From Nitrospirota bacterium (GTDB lineage Bacteria; Nitrospirota; Nitrospiria; Nitrospirales; Nitrospiraceae): a stretch of 64,000 bases of DNA. The stretch is taken from NCBI GenBank assembly GCA_016219645.1, contig JACRLR010000061.1:1-64000 (forward strand), given 5' to 3'. Shown here piece by piece: positions 16,066 to 24,118 of this stretch (its first letter is position 1; every line of letters begins with the position of its first letter). A program made the position numbers and the translations under genes. The notes below the pieces were generated by a model. That model saw only the letters and a list, made by a program, of their open reading frames with translations. It did no database searches and was not told where the DNA came from.

Positions 16066-16974
16066 ATGATACTGGACCCGCTGGCCGAGCGATATCTCAG
16101 CTATCTCCGTGTCGAGGGAGGGCTCTCCGTCAACACGGTCGAAGCCTACCGCCGTGACCTGAGTAAATTCCACTCGTACTTGCAGCGAAAAGGCATTGTG
16201 CCGCTCGAGCCTCTCCTGCCAGAGACATTCACGGGATTTCTTCGTTCCTTGCAAGAGGCGCGGTTATCGCGCGCGTCCTCTGTGCGCTGTCTCTCCGCTA
16301 TTCGCGGTTGGCTCAGGTTTCTGATTCGGGAACGGATGATTCGGGAGAGTCCTGTCATCGGTCTGGCTCCAGTGTCGCGGGGTGTTCGGTTGCCCAAAAC
16401 GCTGTCGCAACAAGACATCATCGCATTGTTAGACCTGGGGGCGCTTCCAACCCCGGAAGACTTGCGCGACCGTGCGATGGTGGAGGTACTCTATGCGACG
16501 GGGCTTCGCGTATCAGAATTGATCATGGCCGAAGTCGCGCAGGTGAATCTTGATGTCGGATATCTTCGGGTCACAGGCAAGGGCGCAAAACAGCGTCTCG
16601 TGCCAATTGGCGAGGCGGCTCGACAGCTCCTGCAGCAGTATGCGGACGAGGCGCGGCCGCAGCTTCTCAAGAAGCGGGCATCGCGATATGTGTTTGTGTC
16701 GAGACGGGGCAGGCCCTTGACGCGGCAAGCTTTTTGGAAGTTGCTGCGGTCTCGCGCACGGCGAGCGGGGATCACACAGGTCATTTCGCCTCACATGATT
16801 CGGCATTCATTTGCGACGCATCTGCTCGAAGGTGGCGCCGATCTTCGATCAGTACAGGCTATGCTGGGCCACGCCAATATCGCCACGACGCAAATCTATA
16901 CGCACATTGAACGGGGACGTCTGAAGGGGGTGCATGACAGGTATTTCCCTCGTACAAACCGGCGTCGCGAGTAA
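16066..16974 (+). CDS. xerD: Tyrosine recombinase XerD-like
   Basis: A 302-residue tyrosine site-specific recombinase. The N-terminal SAM-like domain (LAERYLSYLRVEGGLSVNTV, YRRDLSKF) is followed by the catalytic domain with Arg in ATGLRVSELI (about 146), a Lys in the beta-hairpin TGKGAKQR, HMIRHSFATHLL (His-x-x-Arg), LGHANIATTQIYTHI (His and the nucleophile Tyr near 277). Length and motifs fit the Xer recombinases that resolve chromosome dimers at dif during cell division. The ATG at 16066 fits the family N-terminus; the frame is open 90 bp further upstream, without family similarity. XerC and XerD are hard to separate by eye, so the symbol is tentative. It is not linked to the toxin-antitoxin island at 60 kb. 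Confidence 0.92.
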   Translation: MILDPLAERYLSYLRVEGGLSVNTVEAYRRDLSKFHSYLQRKGIVPLEPLLPETFTGFLRSLQEARLSRASSVRCLSAIRGWLRFLIRERMIRESPVIGLAPVSRGVRLPKTLSQQDIIALLDLGALPTPEDLRDRAMVEVLYATGLRVSELIMAEVAQVNLDVGYLRVTGKGAKQRLVPIGEAARQLLQQYADEARPQLLKKRASRYVFVSRRGRPLTRQAFWKLLRSRARRAGITQVISPHMIRHSFATHLLEGGADLRSVQAMLGHANIATTQIYTHIERGRLKGVHDRYFPRTNRRRE

Positions 16975-17052
16975 AAATGTGCCTGGCGAGATCTGAGTCA
17001 TTGCGGCGGAGTATACAGCAACTGAAAAATGCAAGAAGGGTGCGAGATTCGA

Positions 17053-17081
17053 TTGACAAGGCCAAGTGGAGTTGGTAGCAT
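17053..17081 (+). promoter_or_regulatory. Sigma-70-type promoter for tRNA-Val
   Basis: A perfect -35 box TTGACA (17053-17058), a 17-bp spacer and a -10 box TAGCAT (17076-17081, four of six consensus bases) lie 22 bp before the mature tRNA-Val end. This is the expected distance for a short tRNA leader. Confidence 0.6.
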
Positions 17082-17103
17082 CCCCAAGGTTGCTAAGAAA
17101 ATC

Positions 17104-17179
17104 AGGCGGATAGCTCAGTTGGGAGAGCGCTGCCCTTACAAGGCAGGGGTCACAGGTTCGATCCCTGTTCCGCCTACCA
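17104..17179 (+). tRNA. tRNA-Val (anticodon UAC)
   Basis: A 76-nt cloverleaf with encoded CCA. The acceptor arm AGGCGGA pairs with TCCGCCT, followed by discriminator A and CCA. The D arm has AGCTCAGTTGGGAGAGC, the anticodon stem CTGCC/GGCAG encloses CTTACAA with anticodon TAC at 17137-17139, and the T arm is ACAGG-TTCGATC-CCTGT. It reads GUA codons for valine. Confidence 0.97.
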
Positions 17180-17234
17180 TCACGAGATCTGGCTTAGGGG
17201 GTGGGGCAGATAGTTGAATCGCATAATGATTATG

Positions 17235-17262
17235 TTAGACAGGACCGACCGCTAGATATAGT
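17235..17262 (+). promoter_or_regulatory. Possible promoter for tRNA-Asp
   Basis: A good -10 box TATAGT (17257-17262) lies 16 bp after a weak -35-like TTAGAC (17235-17240) and 38 bp before tRNA-Asp. It could give tRNA-Asp its own transcript in addition to read-through from tRNA-Val. Confidence 0.35.
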
Positions 17263-17300
17263 CGTGTCACCCACATCTCCCGCTATACGTAGAGCTTCGA

Positions 17301-17377
17301 GGGGCCGTCGTTCAGCTGGTTAGGACGCCAGATTGTCAATCTGGAGGTCGCGGGTTCAAATCCCGTCGGCCCCGCCA
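17301..17377 (+). tRNA. tRNA-Asp (anticodon GUC)
   Basis: A 77-nt cloverleaf with encoded CCA. Acceptor arm GGGGCCG pairs with CGGCCCC, discriminator G then CCA. The anticodon stem CCAGA/TCTGG encloses TTGTCAA with anticodon GTC at 17335-17337. The T arm is GCGGG-TTCAAAT-CCCGT. It reads GAC and GAU codons for aspartate. It lies 121 bp after tRNA-Val. Confidence 0.97.
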
Positions 17378-17429
17378 TTTTCTCCTGGGTTTGCTAGACT
17401 CGGTAGGCAGGACTGTGGGTACTTCCTAA

Positions 17430-17463
17430 GCAGGATACAAAAAAGTCCGCCAGCTTCCTTCTC
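17430..17463 (+). repeat. Fragment of MITE-like repeat
   Basis: GCAGGATACAAAAAAGTCC and the following GCCAGCTTCCTTCTC match the left end of the MITE-like family (copies at 12.1 and 63.0 kb) with few changes. The right half of the element is absent, so this is a relic left between tRNA-Asp and tolQ. Confidence 0.6.
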
Positions 17464-17583
17464 CCGTCCCCCCTAAGACGGGGAGCGGCACGTCTCTCGG
17501 CGTAGAGGCGATCTCGACAGATTCAGGGTGGGCGCGGAGACGGTTGCTCTACAACTTGTTAAGGCTGAGAAAGGTCATTCCGC

Positions 17584-18288
17584 ATGTTTCAAACTGGTCT
17601 CATCGGGCTGGTAGGTTCGCTGGGCGCCGTGTCAAAAATCGTGCTCCTGGTCCTGCTCGGCTTTTCAGTCATCTCATGGGCCATAATTTTTTTCAAATGG
17701 CGGGCCTTTCGAGTGGCTGACCGCGAAGACAAGCGGTTTTTGGCGCTTCTCGTGAAAACACGAGATCTCGATGATCTCTATCGACAAGTTGGCCGAATCG
17801 AAGGAAGTCCCGCCGCAATTGTATTCGAAGGCCTTATGGAACGTGTGGGGCCTGGGCGAGTCGAGGAGGGAAATGGTATCGGTTCAGGACCAATTGATCG
17901 ACAGGTCATAGAGCGGACCGCGTCCCATCTCGGCCAGCATCAGATCTCGCAGCTCGAGGCCTATCTTCCATTCCTTGCCACGACGGGGAACATTACGCCG
18001 TTTGTCGGATTGCTCGGGACTGTGATGGGGATTATCGATGCGTTTCGTGAAATCGGAACCCAAGGGACCGCGAGCATTTCTGCCGTCGCTCCCGGAGTTG
18101 CAGAGGCCTTGGTTGCGACGGCGGCCGGACTCTTCACGGCTATCCCGGCTGTGATTGCCTATAACTACTTCCTCACTCGGATTCGCAATACTGCATTCCG
18201 ATTGGACTCGGTCTCCATCGAGATGATGTCATCCTTCTCGACCAGTGCATCGAAGACGAAACCAGTTCCAGTCGGAGTTCGAGGATGA
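17584..18288 (+). CDS. tolQ: TolQ/ExbB-type proton channel protein
   Basis: A 234-residue inner-membrane protein of the TolQ/ExbB/MotA family. An N-terminal membrane helix ([21 protein letters not shown]) is followed by a cytoplasmic part and two further helices; the signature region reads [20 protein letters not shown] then [11 protein letters not shown], and the last helix has [20 protein letters not shown]. With TolR it forms the proton-driven motor that energises TolA and keeps the outer membrane tethered during cell constriction. Its stop overlaps the tolR start by 4 bp. Gene order tolQ-tolR-tolA-tolB-pal supports the Tol rather than the ExbB assignment. Start at ATG 17584. Confidence 0.93.
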   Translation: MFQTGLIGLVGSLGAVSKIVLLVLLGFSVISWAIIFFKWRAFRVADREDKRFLALLVKTRDLDDLYRQVGRIEGSPAAIVFEGLMERVGPGRVEEGNGIGSGPIDRQVIERTASHLGQHQISQLEAYLPFLATTGNITPFVGLLGTVMGIIDAFREIGTQGTASISAVAPGVAEALVATAAGLFTAIPAVIAYNYFLTRIRNTAFRLDSVSIEMMSSFSTSASKTKPVPVGVRG

Positions 18289-18737
18289 CCTTAGAGTCTC
18301 GTCACCGCCGATTTCTGGCAGAGATCAACGTCATTCCCCTCGTCGATGTCGTCCTTGTCCTCCTGGTGATTTTTATGGTCACTGCGCCGCTGCTCTATCG
18401 AGGGATGGATATCAAGTTACCGGTTTCTGCCACGAATACGATCAAACAGGAAATGCGTTCGGTGCTCACGATCGAACAGGATCAACGGTTGTATCTCGAT
18501 AAAGATCCGGTGGGAGTGGCTCAGTTGGAACAGAAATTGAAGCTCCTGAAACGGGACCACCCAGATGTATCCCTCTATCTCAGGGCAGATCGCGATGTGC
18601 CGTACGGCGTCGTGGTGCAAGTCATGGATGGTGTGAAAAAAGCCGGGATCGAGAAAATCGGGATGGTGACCGAGCCGGTTGGACCGGAGCGTGTGGGGAC
18701 GCCACACATTCCGCCTCTCCCGGGGCCAAAAAATTGA
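18285..18737 (+). CDS. tolR: TolR/ExbD-type protein
   Basis: A 150-residue protein with one N-terminal membrane helix. The segment [20 protein letters not shown] carries the conserved Asp that takes part in proton transfer. The periplasmic part has the typical [16 protein letters not shown] and the end-domain pattern [21 protein letters not shown]. It pairs with TolQ in the Tol motor. Translation is probably coupled to tolQ (4-bp overlap), and tolA follows after 30 bp. The short Pro-rich tail ([10 protein letters not shown]) is unremarkable. Confidence 0.93.
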   Translation: MTLESRHRRFLAEINVIPLVDVVLVLLVIFMVTAPLLYRGMDIKLPVSATNTIKQEMRSVLTIEQDQRLYLDKDPVGVAQLEQKLKLLKRDHPDVSLYLRADRDVPYGVVVQVMDGVKKAGIEKIGMVTEPVGPERVGTPHIPPLPGPKN

Positions 18738-18767
18738 TGCAACGTTTGTGCGAGGGGGCTGCTTGTT

Positions 18768-19706
18768 ATGGCGTTCCAGGCGTCGGTCCAGTCAGGTCTC
18801 TGGTTTGATCAGGATGCTCATTCCAGGCTGGCTGCTCGGCTCAAGCGAATGCTGGTGCTTTCCCTTGTTATTCATGTGGTGATCTTGCTCGTGGCAGTGG
18901 GGCTCCGGTTTCCGCGACAGAGTGAACGGCCTTTGACGTCTGTGGAAGTGTCGTTGGTCAGTTTGCCAACGCCGCCAAAGCCGGTTGAGTCGGTGAAGCC
19001 GGTCGAATCAGCAAAGGTTTCGGATCCGAAGCCGGCACCTACAGTCAAGGCGCTGCCCCCAAGCGTGACGCCTTCTCCCACGCCTCCGATAGGCGAAAAA
19101 AGAAGGGATATACTGCAGGATCTTCAGCTTCCGCCAGATGCGCCGAAGTTTGGAGATTTGACCCCTGCAACAAAATCGGCGGCTCAACCCCAACAGGTGG
19201 CGAAACTTCCCCAGCAGTCCACAGTCAGCGACGAGCTGAATCGTGAATTGGAAGAGGAGCTGAAAAAGGTCAAACAGTTTCAGCCTGCAGCCAAGCTGGA
19301 CATCCCAAAAGAGGTGAAACCGAGCGAGGCACCGGTCAAGCCGATGGCGCAGCAAGACGTAAAGATTCCAGCGGTCAAGGCTCCCGAGACGGTCCTGAAG
19401 ATTTCCGGTACGGCAGGGTCGAATCCGTACTGGGCTCGTGTCCAGTCCATTATTAGTAGCCACTGGGAGCCTCCCCCGGTAGATATGACAGGCCAAACCT
19501 ATACGATGGTTGTCAAGTTTCGGCTTCAACGGGATGGGGTGATCAAAGATGTGGTTGTTCAGCAGTCTTCCGGGAACACCTATTTTGATCTGGCGGGCCA
19601 GCGTGCTGTACTGCGACCGCGAATTCTGCCTGCATTTCCTGCTGAAATGGCAGACAGCTATAAAGATGTAGAGATGGTATTTCGAGTCGGAGAATCAGTC
19701 GGATGA
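18768..19706 (+). CDS. tolA: TolA-like energy transducer with TonB C-terminal domain
   Basis: A 312-residue protein spanning the periplasm. A cytoplasmic start is followed by one membrane helix (MLVLSLVIHVVILLVAVGL, with the SxxxH pattern of TolA/TonB in SLVIHV), then a long Pro/Lys/Val-rich stretch (PKPVESVKPVESAKV), and a C-terminal TonB-type domain with YWARVQSIISSHWEPP, VVKFRLQRDGVI and SSGNTYFDLAGQRAVLRP. It would carry energy from TolQR to Pal and TolB at the outer membrane. Classical TolA has a long Ala-rich helical domain II; here the linker is Pro-rich as in TonB, so the name rests on the gene context. It overlaps tolB by 4 bp. Confidence 0.85.
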   Translation: MAFQASVQSGLWFDQDAHSRLAARLKRMLVLSLVIHVVILLVAVGLRFPRQSERPLTSVEVSLVSLPTPPKPVESVKPVESAKVSDPKPAPTVKALPPSVTPSPTPPIGEKRRDILQDLQLPPDAPKFGDLTPATKSAAQPQQVAKLPQQSTVSDELNRELEEELKKVKQFQPAAKLDIPKEVKPSEAPVKPMAQQDVKIPAVKAPETVLKISGTAGSNPYWARVQSIISSHWEPPPVDMTGQTYTMVVKFRLQRDGVIKDVVVQQSSGNTYFDLAGQRAVLRPRILPAFPAEMADSYKDVEMVFRVGESVG

Positions 19707-21043
19707 CCAAGGTGAAAATGATCAGCGCCTGGTTCGGAGGGGTACTGTTCCTGGCAGGAGCTGTCGGTATTCTTGAATCTGGAGCAGCGGATGTGTTCCT
19801 TGAGGTCACCCGCCCCGACTTCCAAAAGATTTCTCTGGGTATTGCGGGGATACAAAACGGGGGAGGTCCCGAGTGGTTAGGGGGGCGAATCGAAGAAGTC
19901 CTTAAGAAGGATGTAAAACGCTCCTTGGTCTTCGATCTGGTGGATTTGCCCAGTCTTGGAATTACACCATCCAATATCGGCAATGGGACAGGGACCGGTT
20001 CCAAGGCTGTATTCAAACAAGTAGCTGAAAAGGGTGTCTCGGTCTTGGTCTGGGGAAAAGCAGTCATGAAAGAGGCGCAGAAGGATGCCGACGTGAATAT
20101 GGAGGGCTTTGTCTACGACAGCGGGAGCGACGAAGTTGTGGGGGGGAAACGCTATGCGGGGTCTCCATCAGTTGTGCGGCTGATGGCGCACCGCTTTGTT
20201 GATGAACTGGTATTTCGGTACACGGGTGAGCCGGGCATCGCACGGACCAAGATCGCGTATGTGGCTCAGCAGGGAACTGCTCGCGAGTTGTTTGTGATGG
20301 ATTATGATGGGTACGATGCGCGTCAGCTCACGGCTGATGGATTTCTGAACCTCATGCCGCAATGGTCTCCAGATCGCCGGTTCCTTGTCTTCACTGCCTA
20401 TCGTGATCGTAATACTCAGACCATCGATATGATCGAGTTGGCGACGGGTAAACGATGGACTCTTATTTCTCTGGGGGGATTGAATATCACTCCGGCGCTG
20501 TCCCCTGACGGAAACTTCCTGGCATTCGCCTCCAGTCATGAAGGTAATTCCGAACTCTATCGGTTGGATACCAGGACAAAAACCATCCAACGATTGACTG
20601 TAAACCCGTCCGGTGACTTGTCGCCTTCCTGGTCTCCGAACGGACGAGAGCTGGTATTTGTGTCGGATCGGGGCGGCGGGCCGCAGTTATTCCTCATGGG
20701 TTCAGATGGGACGAATGTGCGCCGCCTGACGTTTGACGGTGATTACAATGCCGCGCCGACGTGGTCGCCCCGCGGGAACTGGATTGCCTATGTGTGCCGG
20801 ACGCAACGAGAGTACAAGCTCTGTGTCATCACGCCGGATGGACAGAAACGAATGCAATTGACAACGGGGCCTGGTGTCGATGATTCACCATCCTGGTCGC
20901 CGGATGGTCGGCATCTCGTCTTCAGTTCGACGGTCGAGGGAAAGAGTCACATCTACATGATTGATGCCGATGGTAAGGATCTAGAGCGGCTCACCTTCCA
21001 GGGCACGCACAATAGCGCACCTTCCTGGTCACCGGCATCCTGA
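19703..21043 (+). CDS. tolB: TolB beta-propeller protein
   Basis: A 446-residue periplasmic protein, the family's usual length. After a signal sequence (ISAWFGGVLFLAGAVGILES) comes the N-terminal alpha/beta domain (FLEVTRPDFQKISLGIAGI, VSVLVWGKAVM), then a six-bladed propeller made of WD40-like PD40 repeats with the recurring pattern WSPDRRFLVF, LSPDGNFLAFAS, WSPNGRELVFVSD, WSPRGNWIAYV and WSPDGRHLVFSS. TolB binds Pal and, in many species, passes signals between TolA and Pal. It starts within tolA by a 4-bp overlap; pal follows after 79 bp with its own ribosome binding site. Confidence 0.95.
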   Translation: MTKVKMISAWFGGVLFLAGAVGILESGAADVFLEVTRPDFQKISLGIAGIQNGGGPEWLGGRIEEVLKKDVKRSLVFDLVDLPSLGITPSNIGNGTGTGSKAVFKQVAEKGVSVLVWGKAVMKEAQKDADVNMEGFVYDSGSDEVVGGKRYAGSPSVVRLMAHRFVDELVFRYTGEPGIARTKIAYVAQQGTARELFVMDYDGYDARQLTADGFLNLMPQWSPDRRFLVFTAYRDRNTQTIDMIELATGKRWTLISLGGLNITPALSPDGNFLAFASSHEGNSELYRLDTRTKTIQRLTVNPSGDLSPSWSPNGRELVFVSDRGGGPQLFLMGSDGTNVRRLTFDGDYNAAPTWSPRGNWIAYVCRTQREYKLCVITPDGQKRMQLTTGPGVDDSPSWSPDGRHLVFSSTVEGKSHIYMIDADGKDLERLTFQGTHNSAPSWSPAS

Positions 21044-21122
21044 GGATGGAATAGTGACTCTAGCGGATAAATGAAGGTAAAAGGCAGAGCTTATTAACGT
21101 CGGAAATAAGGAGAAGGAAGAT

Positions 21123-21782
21123 ATGCGCAAAACACTCTGTACGTTTGGTGTGGCGCTCGTAGCGAGTGCGGCATTGATTGGTATGCCTGGCTGCAGCAAA
21201 AAATCTGTGCAATCCGGCGGCGATGCCCAGTCTACTCAGGGAAAGGCGGATAGTTCCAAGCCCGGTGTCGGTAGCTACCCGGACACCAGCGTACAGCCCG
21301 GCGGCGGCGGGCTTCGGGGCCTGGACAAGAATCCTTCAGAAGAGCGTGTGGGCAGCGGCACGATGCTGGCCAAGGTGGATCCTTCGAGCAATGCCGGACG
21401 ACAAATCGATGAGATTCGTGCCGAGCAGGCTGCGTCGGCTGCAGCGGGCTTACGGGATGTATTTTTCGCCTACGATAGCTGGGTGATCACTGAAGAGGGG
21501 CGTCAGGCATTGAGTCGCAATGCTGAGTGGATCAAGTCCAATTCGAATGCCCTGCTCAAGGTTGAAGGACACTGTGACGAGCGTGGGACGTCTGCCTACA
21601 ACCTGGTACTCGGTGAAAAAAGGGCGAAAGCCGTACGGAACTACCTGGTCGAACTGGGTGTCGGCGCCAATCGTCTGTCCGTTGTCTCGTATGGGAAAGA
21701 GCGGCCGTCCTGCACCGAACATGCGGAATCCTGTTACCAACAGAATCGGCGTGGACATCTTGCGGTGAAGGTCGGGAAGTAA
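21123..21782 (+). CDS. pal: Peptidoglycan-associated lipoprotein Pal
   Basis: A 219-residue outer-membrane lipoprotein. The signal peptide MRKTLCTFGVALVASAALIG ends in lipobox MPGC. A low-complexity linker of about 80 residues precedes an OmpA-type peptidoglycan-binding domain: VFFAYDSWVITEEGRQAL, VEGHCDERGTSAYNLVLGEKRA with the Asp and Arg that hold diaminopimelate, and LSVVSYGKERP. The end NRRGHLAVKV is typical. Pal links the outer membrane to the wall and is the far end of the Tol system. The linker is longer than in enteric Pal. A clear AAGGAGAAGGAAG site lies before the ATG. Confidence 0.95.
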   Translation: MRKTLCTFGVALVASAALIGMPGCSKKSVQSGGDAQSTQGKADSSKPGVGSYPDTSVQPGGGGLRGLDKNPSEERVGSGTMLAKVDPSSNAGRQIDEIRAEQAASAAAGLRDVFFAYDSWVITEEGRQALSRNAEWIKSNSNALLKVEGHCDERGTSAYNLVLGEKRAKAVRNYLVELGVGANRLSVVSYGKERPSCTEHAESCYQQNRRGHLAVKVGK

Positions 21783-21869
21783 GCGATATGTTGTTTGTCG
21801 CCTGGCTGTGACTCCGTTGTCCTTGAACAAAGAGTCGTGGATTCCTTTATCATAAGTATGGGTGGAACA

Positions 21870-23258
21870 ATGTGGAACCATTCGAATGCAAAGGGAACCT
21901 GGACAGCGGTCTGTGCGATCTCTGCCTTATTGTCGGCCGGCTGCCTCGCCCAACAGGCTGAGCTTAAGCAGACAGAGCGAAATCTCCAGCAACGTATCAA
22001 GCAGACGAGCGATGAGTCGGCCCAGACCCGTGCGCGGCAGAGTCAGGAGATTTCGGTGCTTCGGGAGCAGGAGTTGCCGCAGTTGCGTGGCGAACTGGAG
22101 CGGGCATTGCACCAGGCTCATGAACTCCAGGGTAAGCAGGAAGATCTCAAGCAGCGCTCGGTACAACTTGAGCTGCAAACCAAGCGCCTCGAACAGTTGG
22201 CCGCGAAGCTGGATGCGGATAATACCACCCGCTACAACCAGGTGCGTGAGAGCCTCAATGCTCAGGATGTCAAGAATAAGCAGGAGCGTGACCAACTCCG
22301 CATGGATGTGAACGCTCGCCTTGACGATGTGAGCAGACAAATGGAGGTGGTGCGGAAAGAGATCATCGAGGCCGTGCAGAAGACGAACGGCGGGCTTGCC
22401 AGGAATCTCGACGCGCGTTTAGAAGAGCAGCAGAAGATACTGGCGGGATTGAGCGAGCGGTTGAGCCAAGAAGAGCAGGCGGGCAGACTGTCGACAACCC
22501 ATATCAATGAGACGAACAAAGCGGTGACCGGTCATTTGAGCGAGGTGAATAAGAGTGTCGCCTCTGTCGCGCAGAAATTTGCTGCTCGTTTCGAAGAGCA
22601 GGAGCGTCGTCTGGATAGCCTTTCCAAGGCACTCGATCAGATCGCGCAGGATGTGCGCGCACGAGGGGGAAACAAGGGAGGAGCGCGTCCGTCGACCACG
22701 AAGCCGGCTCATCGATCAGCGTTGGAGCCTTCATCCGAGCTCCGAAAAGCTGAACAGGAGACCTCTTCGACAGCGCTCCATGCGCAAGTGGAAACAGGGC
22801 AACCGGCTGAAGCGATCTCGCCGGCTGTCGTGGCCGAAGAACTGCCCACCCAGCAAGTCAGTCCTGGTGGCCAGCGCTCCGATAGAATCGAGTACGAACG
22901 TCTACTGGCTCTGTTCCGTGAGGGAGATTTGGATGGAGCCAGGCAGGGCTTCGCCGCATTTTTACGGGACTATGAGAACTCGGATCTGTCTCCAAACGCT
23001 CGATATTGGCTCGGTGAAGCGTACTACGGCAAGAAGGATTATCAACAGGCGATCGATTCGTATGACCGCGTCGAGCTGGATTTCCCCCGGAGTGAAAAGG
23101 TGCCGGCTGCGATCTTGAAGAAAGGGTACGCGTACCTGGCCATGAAAGATAAGAAGCGCGCTTCTTCAGCCTTCACACAGGTGGTGACGTTGTATCCACG
23201 GAGTCCGGAGGCAGGAAAAGCGTCCGATAAATTATCCCAGTTGAAGGAGTTGCAATAA
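21870..23258 (+). CDS. Coiled-coil/TPR lipoprotein, first CpoB-like protein
   Basis: A 462-residue predicted lipoprotein with signal peptide and lipobox LLSAGC at about residue 23-28. Residues about 30-290 are one very long coiled coil (LKQTERNLQQRIKQTSDES, DELRGELERALHQ-like heptads). The C-terminal 120 residues are TPR repeats of the YbgF/CpoB type: YERLLALFREGDLDGARQGF, YWLGEAYYGKKDYQQAIDSY, KKGYAYLAMKDKKRASSAF. This makes it an enlarged relative of CpoB, which coordinates outer-membrane constriction with septal wall synthesis. ATG 21870 is preferred over ATG 21858 and over the more distant upstream start because of the GGGTGGAACA sequence before it and the signal peptide. A second, normal-sized CpoB follows 5 bp later. 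Confidence 0.85.
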   Translation: MWNHSNAKGTWTAVCAISALLSAGCLAQQAELKQTERNLQQRIKQTSDESAQTRARQSQEISVLREQELPQLRGELERALHQAHELQGKQEDLKQRSVQLELQTKRLEQLAAKLDADNTTRYNQVRESLNAQDVKNKQERDQLRMDVNARLDDVSRQMEVVRKEIIEAVQKTNGGLARNLDARLEEQQKILAGLSERLSQEEQAGRLSTTHINETNKAVTGHLSEVNKSVASVAQKFAARFEEQERRLDSLSKALDQIAQDVRARGGNKGGARPSTTKPAHRSALEPSSELRKAEQETSSTALHAQVETGQPAEAISPAVVAEELPTQQVSPGGQRSDRIEYERLLALFREGDLDGARQGFAAFLRDYENSDLSPNARYWLGEAYYGKKDYQQAIDSYDRVELDFPRSEKVPAAILKKGYAYLAMKDKKRASSAFTQVVTLYPRSPEAGKASDKLSQLKELQ

Positions 23259-23263
23259 CCGTG

Positions 23264-24052
23264 ATGCGCAAAAAAATAGATTCGTGGGAGGGTGTGGCTC
23301 TTACGGCCGGAGCAATGCTGTGGCTCGCTGGATGTGCCAACCACGCCGATTTTGTGGAGGTGCGTGACCACTTGTCGACTGTGTCGAAATCTCAAGATCA
23401 AGATCAAAAGCGATTGGATGCGTTGCAACGGCGTCTGGAGTCTCTGGAGCGGGTGAAGGATACTGAGTCCGCCAGGCAGAAGTTTGATCCGAGGTTCGAC
23501 GACCTGTCTGTACGGATCCAAAAGTTAGAAAGCCGATTGGCCAAGTCCGATGAGGGAGCAGGTATCCCGGTTGCGCCCAGGCCAGAGCCAACCTCTGGAG
23601 AACAGACTCGTCCCCCAAGACCACAGAAGGGGGGCTCCCCTGGCGATGTATCGACCATGGTGCCAGGCGTTCCCACGATTACTCCGACATCGGCATTCAA
23701 TCTCGCGTACAACGACTATCTCAATGGGAAATATGATCTTGCCGTGGCCGGCTTTCAGCGATTTGTGAAGGACTTTCCTGGCACGTCGCTGACGCCGAAT
23801 GCCTACTACTGGTTGGGCGAGTCTGCCTATCAGCAGAAAGATTACGTCCGCGCGATGCAATCGTTCGAGTATCTCACGGCAGAGTATCCGGGAAACGAAA
23901 AGGTGCCGGCGGCACTTTTCAAATCGGGGCTTGCAGCGGGAGAAACCGGAGATCTTGCCAAATCGAAAAAGAATCTCAAGCGGGTTATCGAAGAGTTCCC
24001 CACGTCGGATGAGGCCAAGCTGGCCAAGAACAAGCTGGCCGACATTCGATGA
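23264..24052 (+). CDS. cpoB: CpoB (YbgF) family Tol-Pal accessory lipoprotein
   Basis: A 262-residue protein with the standard CpoB layout: signal peptide with lipobox LAGC, a trimerising coiled coil (residues about 30-95, KRLDALQRRLESLERV), a Pro/Gly linker, and three TPR units with the family pattern FNLAYNDYLNGKYDLAVAGFQ, YYWLGESAYQQKDYVRAMQSF and KSGLAAGETGDLAKSKKNL. CpoB works with the Tol system and PBP1B during constriction. A GTG lies 3 bp before the ATG used. It is co-directional with and 5 bp from the larger paralogue, and the C-terminal TPR parts of the two proteins align well, as expected for a duplication. Confidence 0.92.
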   Translation: MRKKIDSWEGVALTAGAMLWLAGCANHADFVEVRDHLSTVSKSQDQDQKRLDALQRRLESLERVKDTESARQKFDPRFDDLSVRIQKLESRLAKSDEGAGIPVAPRPEPTSGEQTRPPRPQKGGSPGDVSTMVPGVPTITPTSAFNLAYNDYLNGKYDLAVAGFQRFVKDFPGTSLTPNAYYWLGESAYQQKDYVRAMQSFEYLTAEYPGNEKVPAALFKSGLAAGETGDLAKSKKNLKRVIEEFPTSDEAKLAKNKLADIR

Positions 24053-24118
24053 TCGGACGTCCATTGAGATGGCACATGATGGCTTCCTTGTTTCTGGCAT
24101 CCCCCGGGGTCTAATTTT

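Noticed and set aside
16066-16974. xerD as an integrase for the attC-like sites
   Set aside because: It lacks the extra helix insert of integron integrases, lies 43 kb away and matches housekeeping Xer recombinases.
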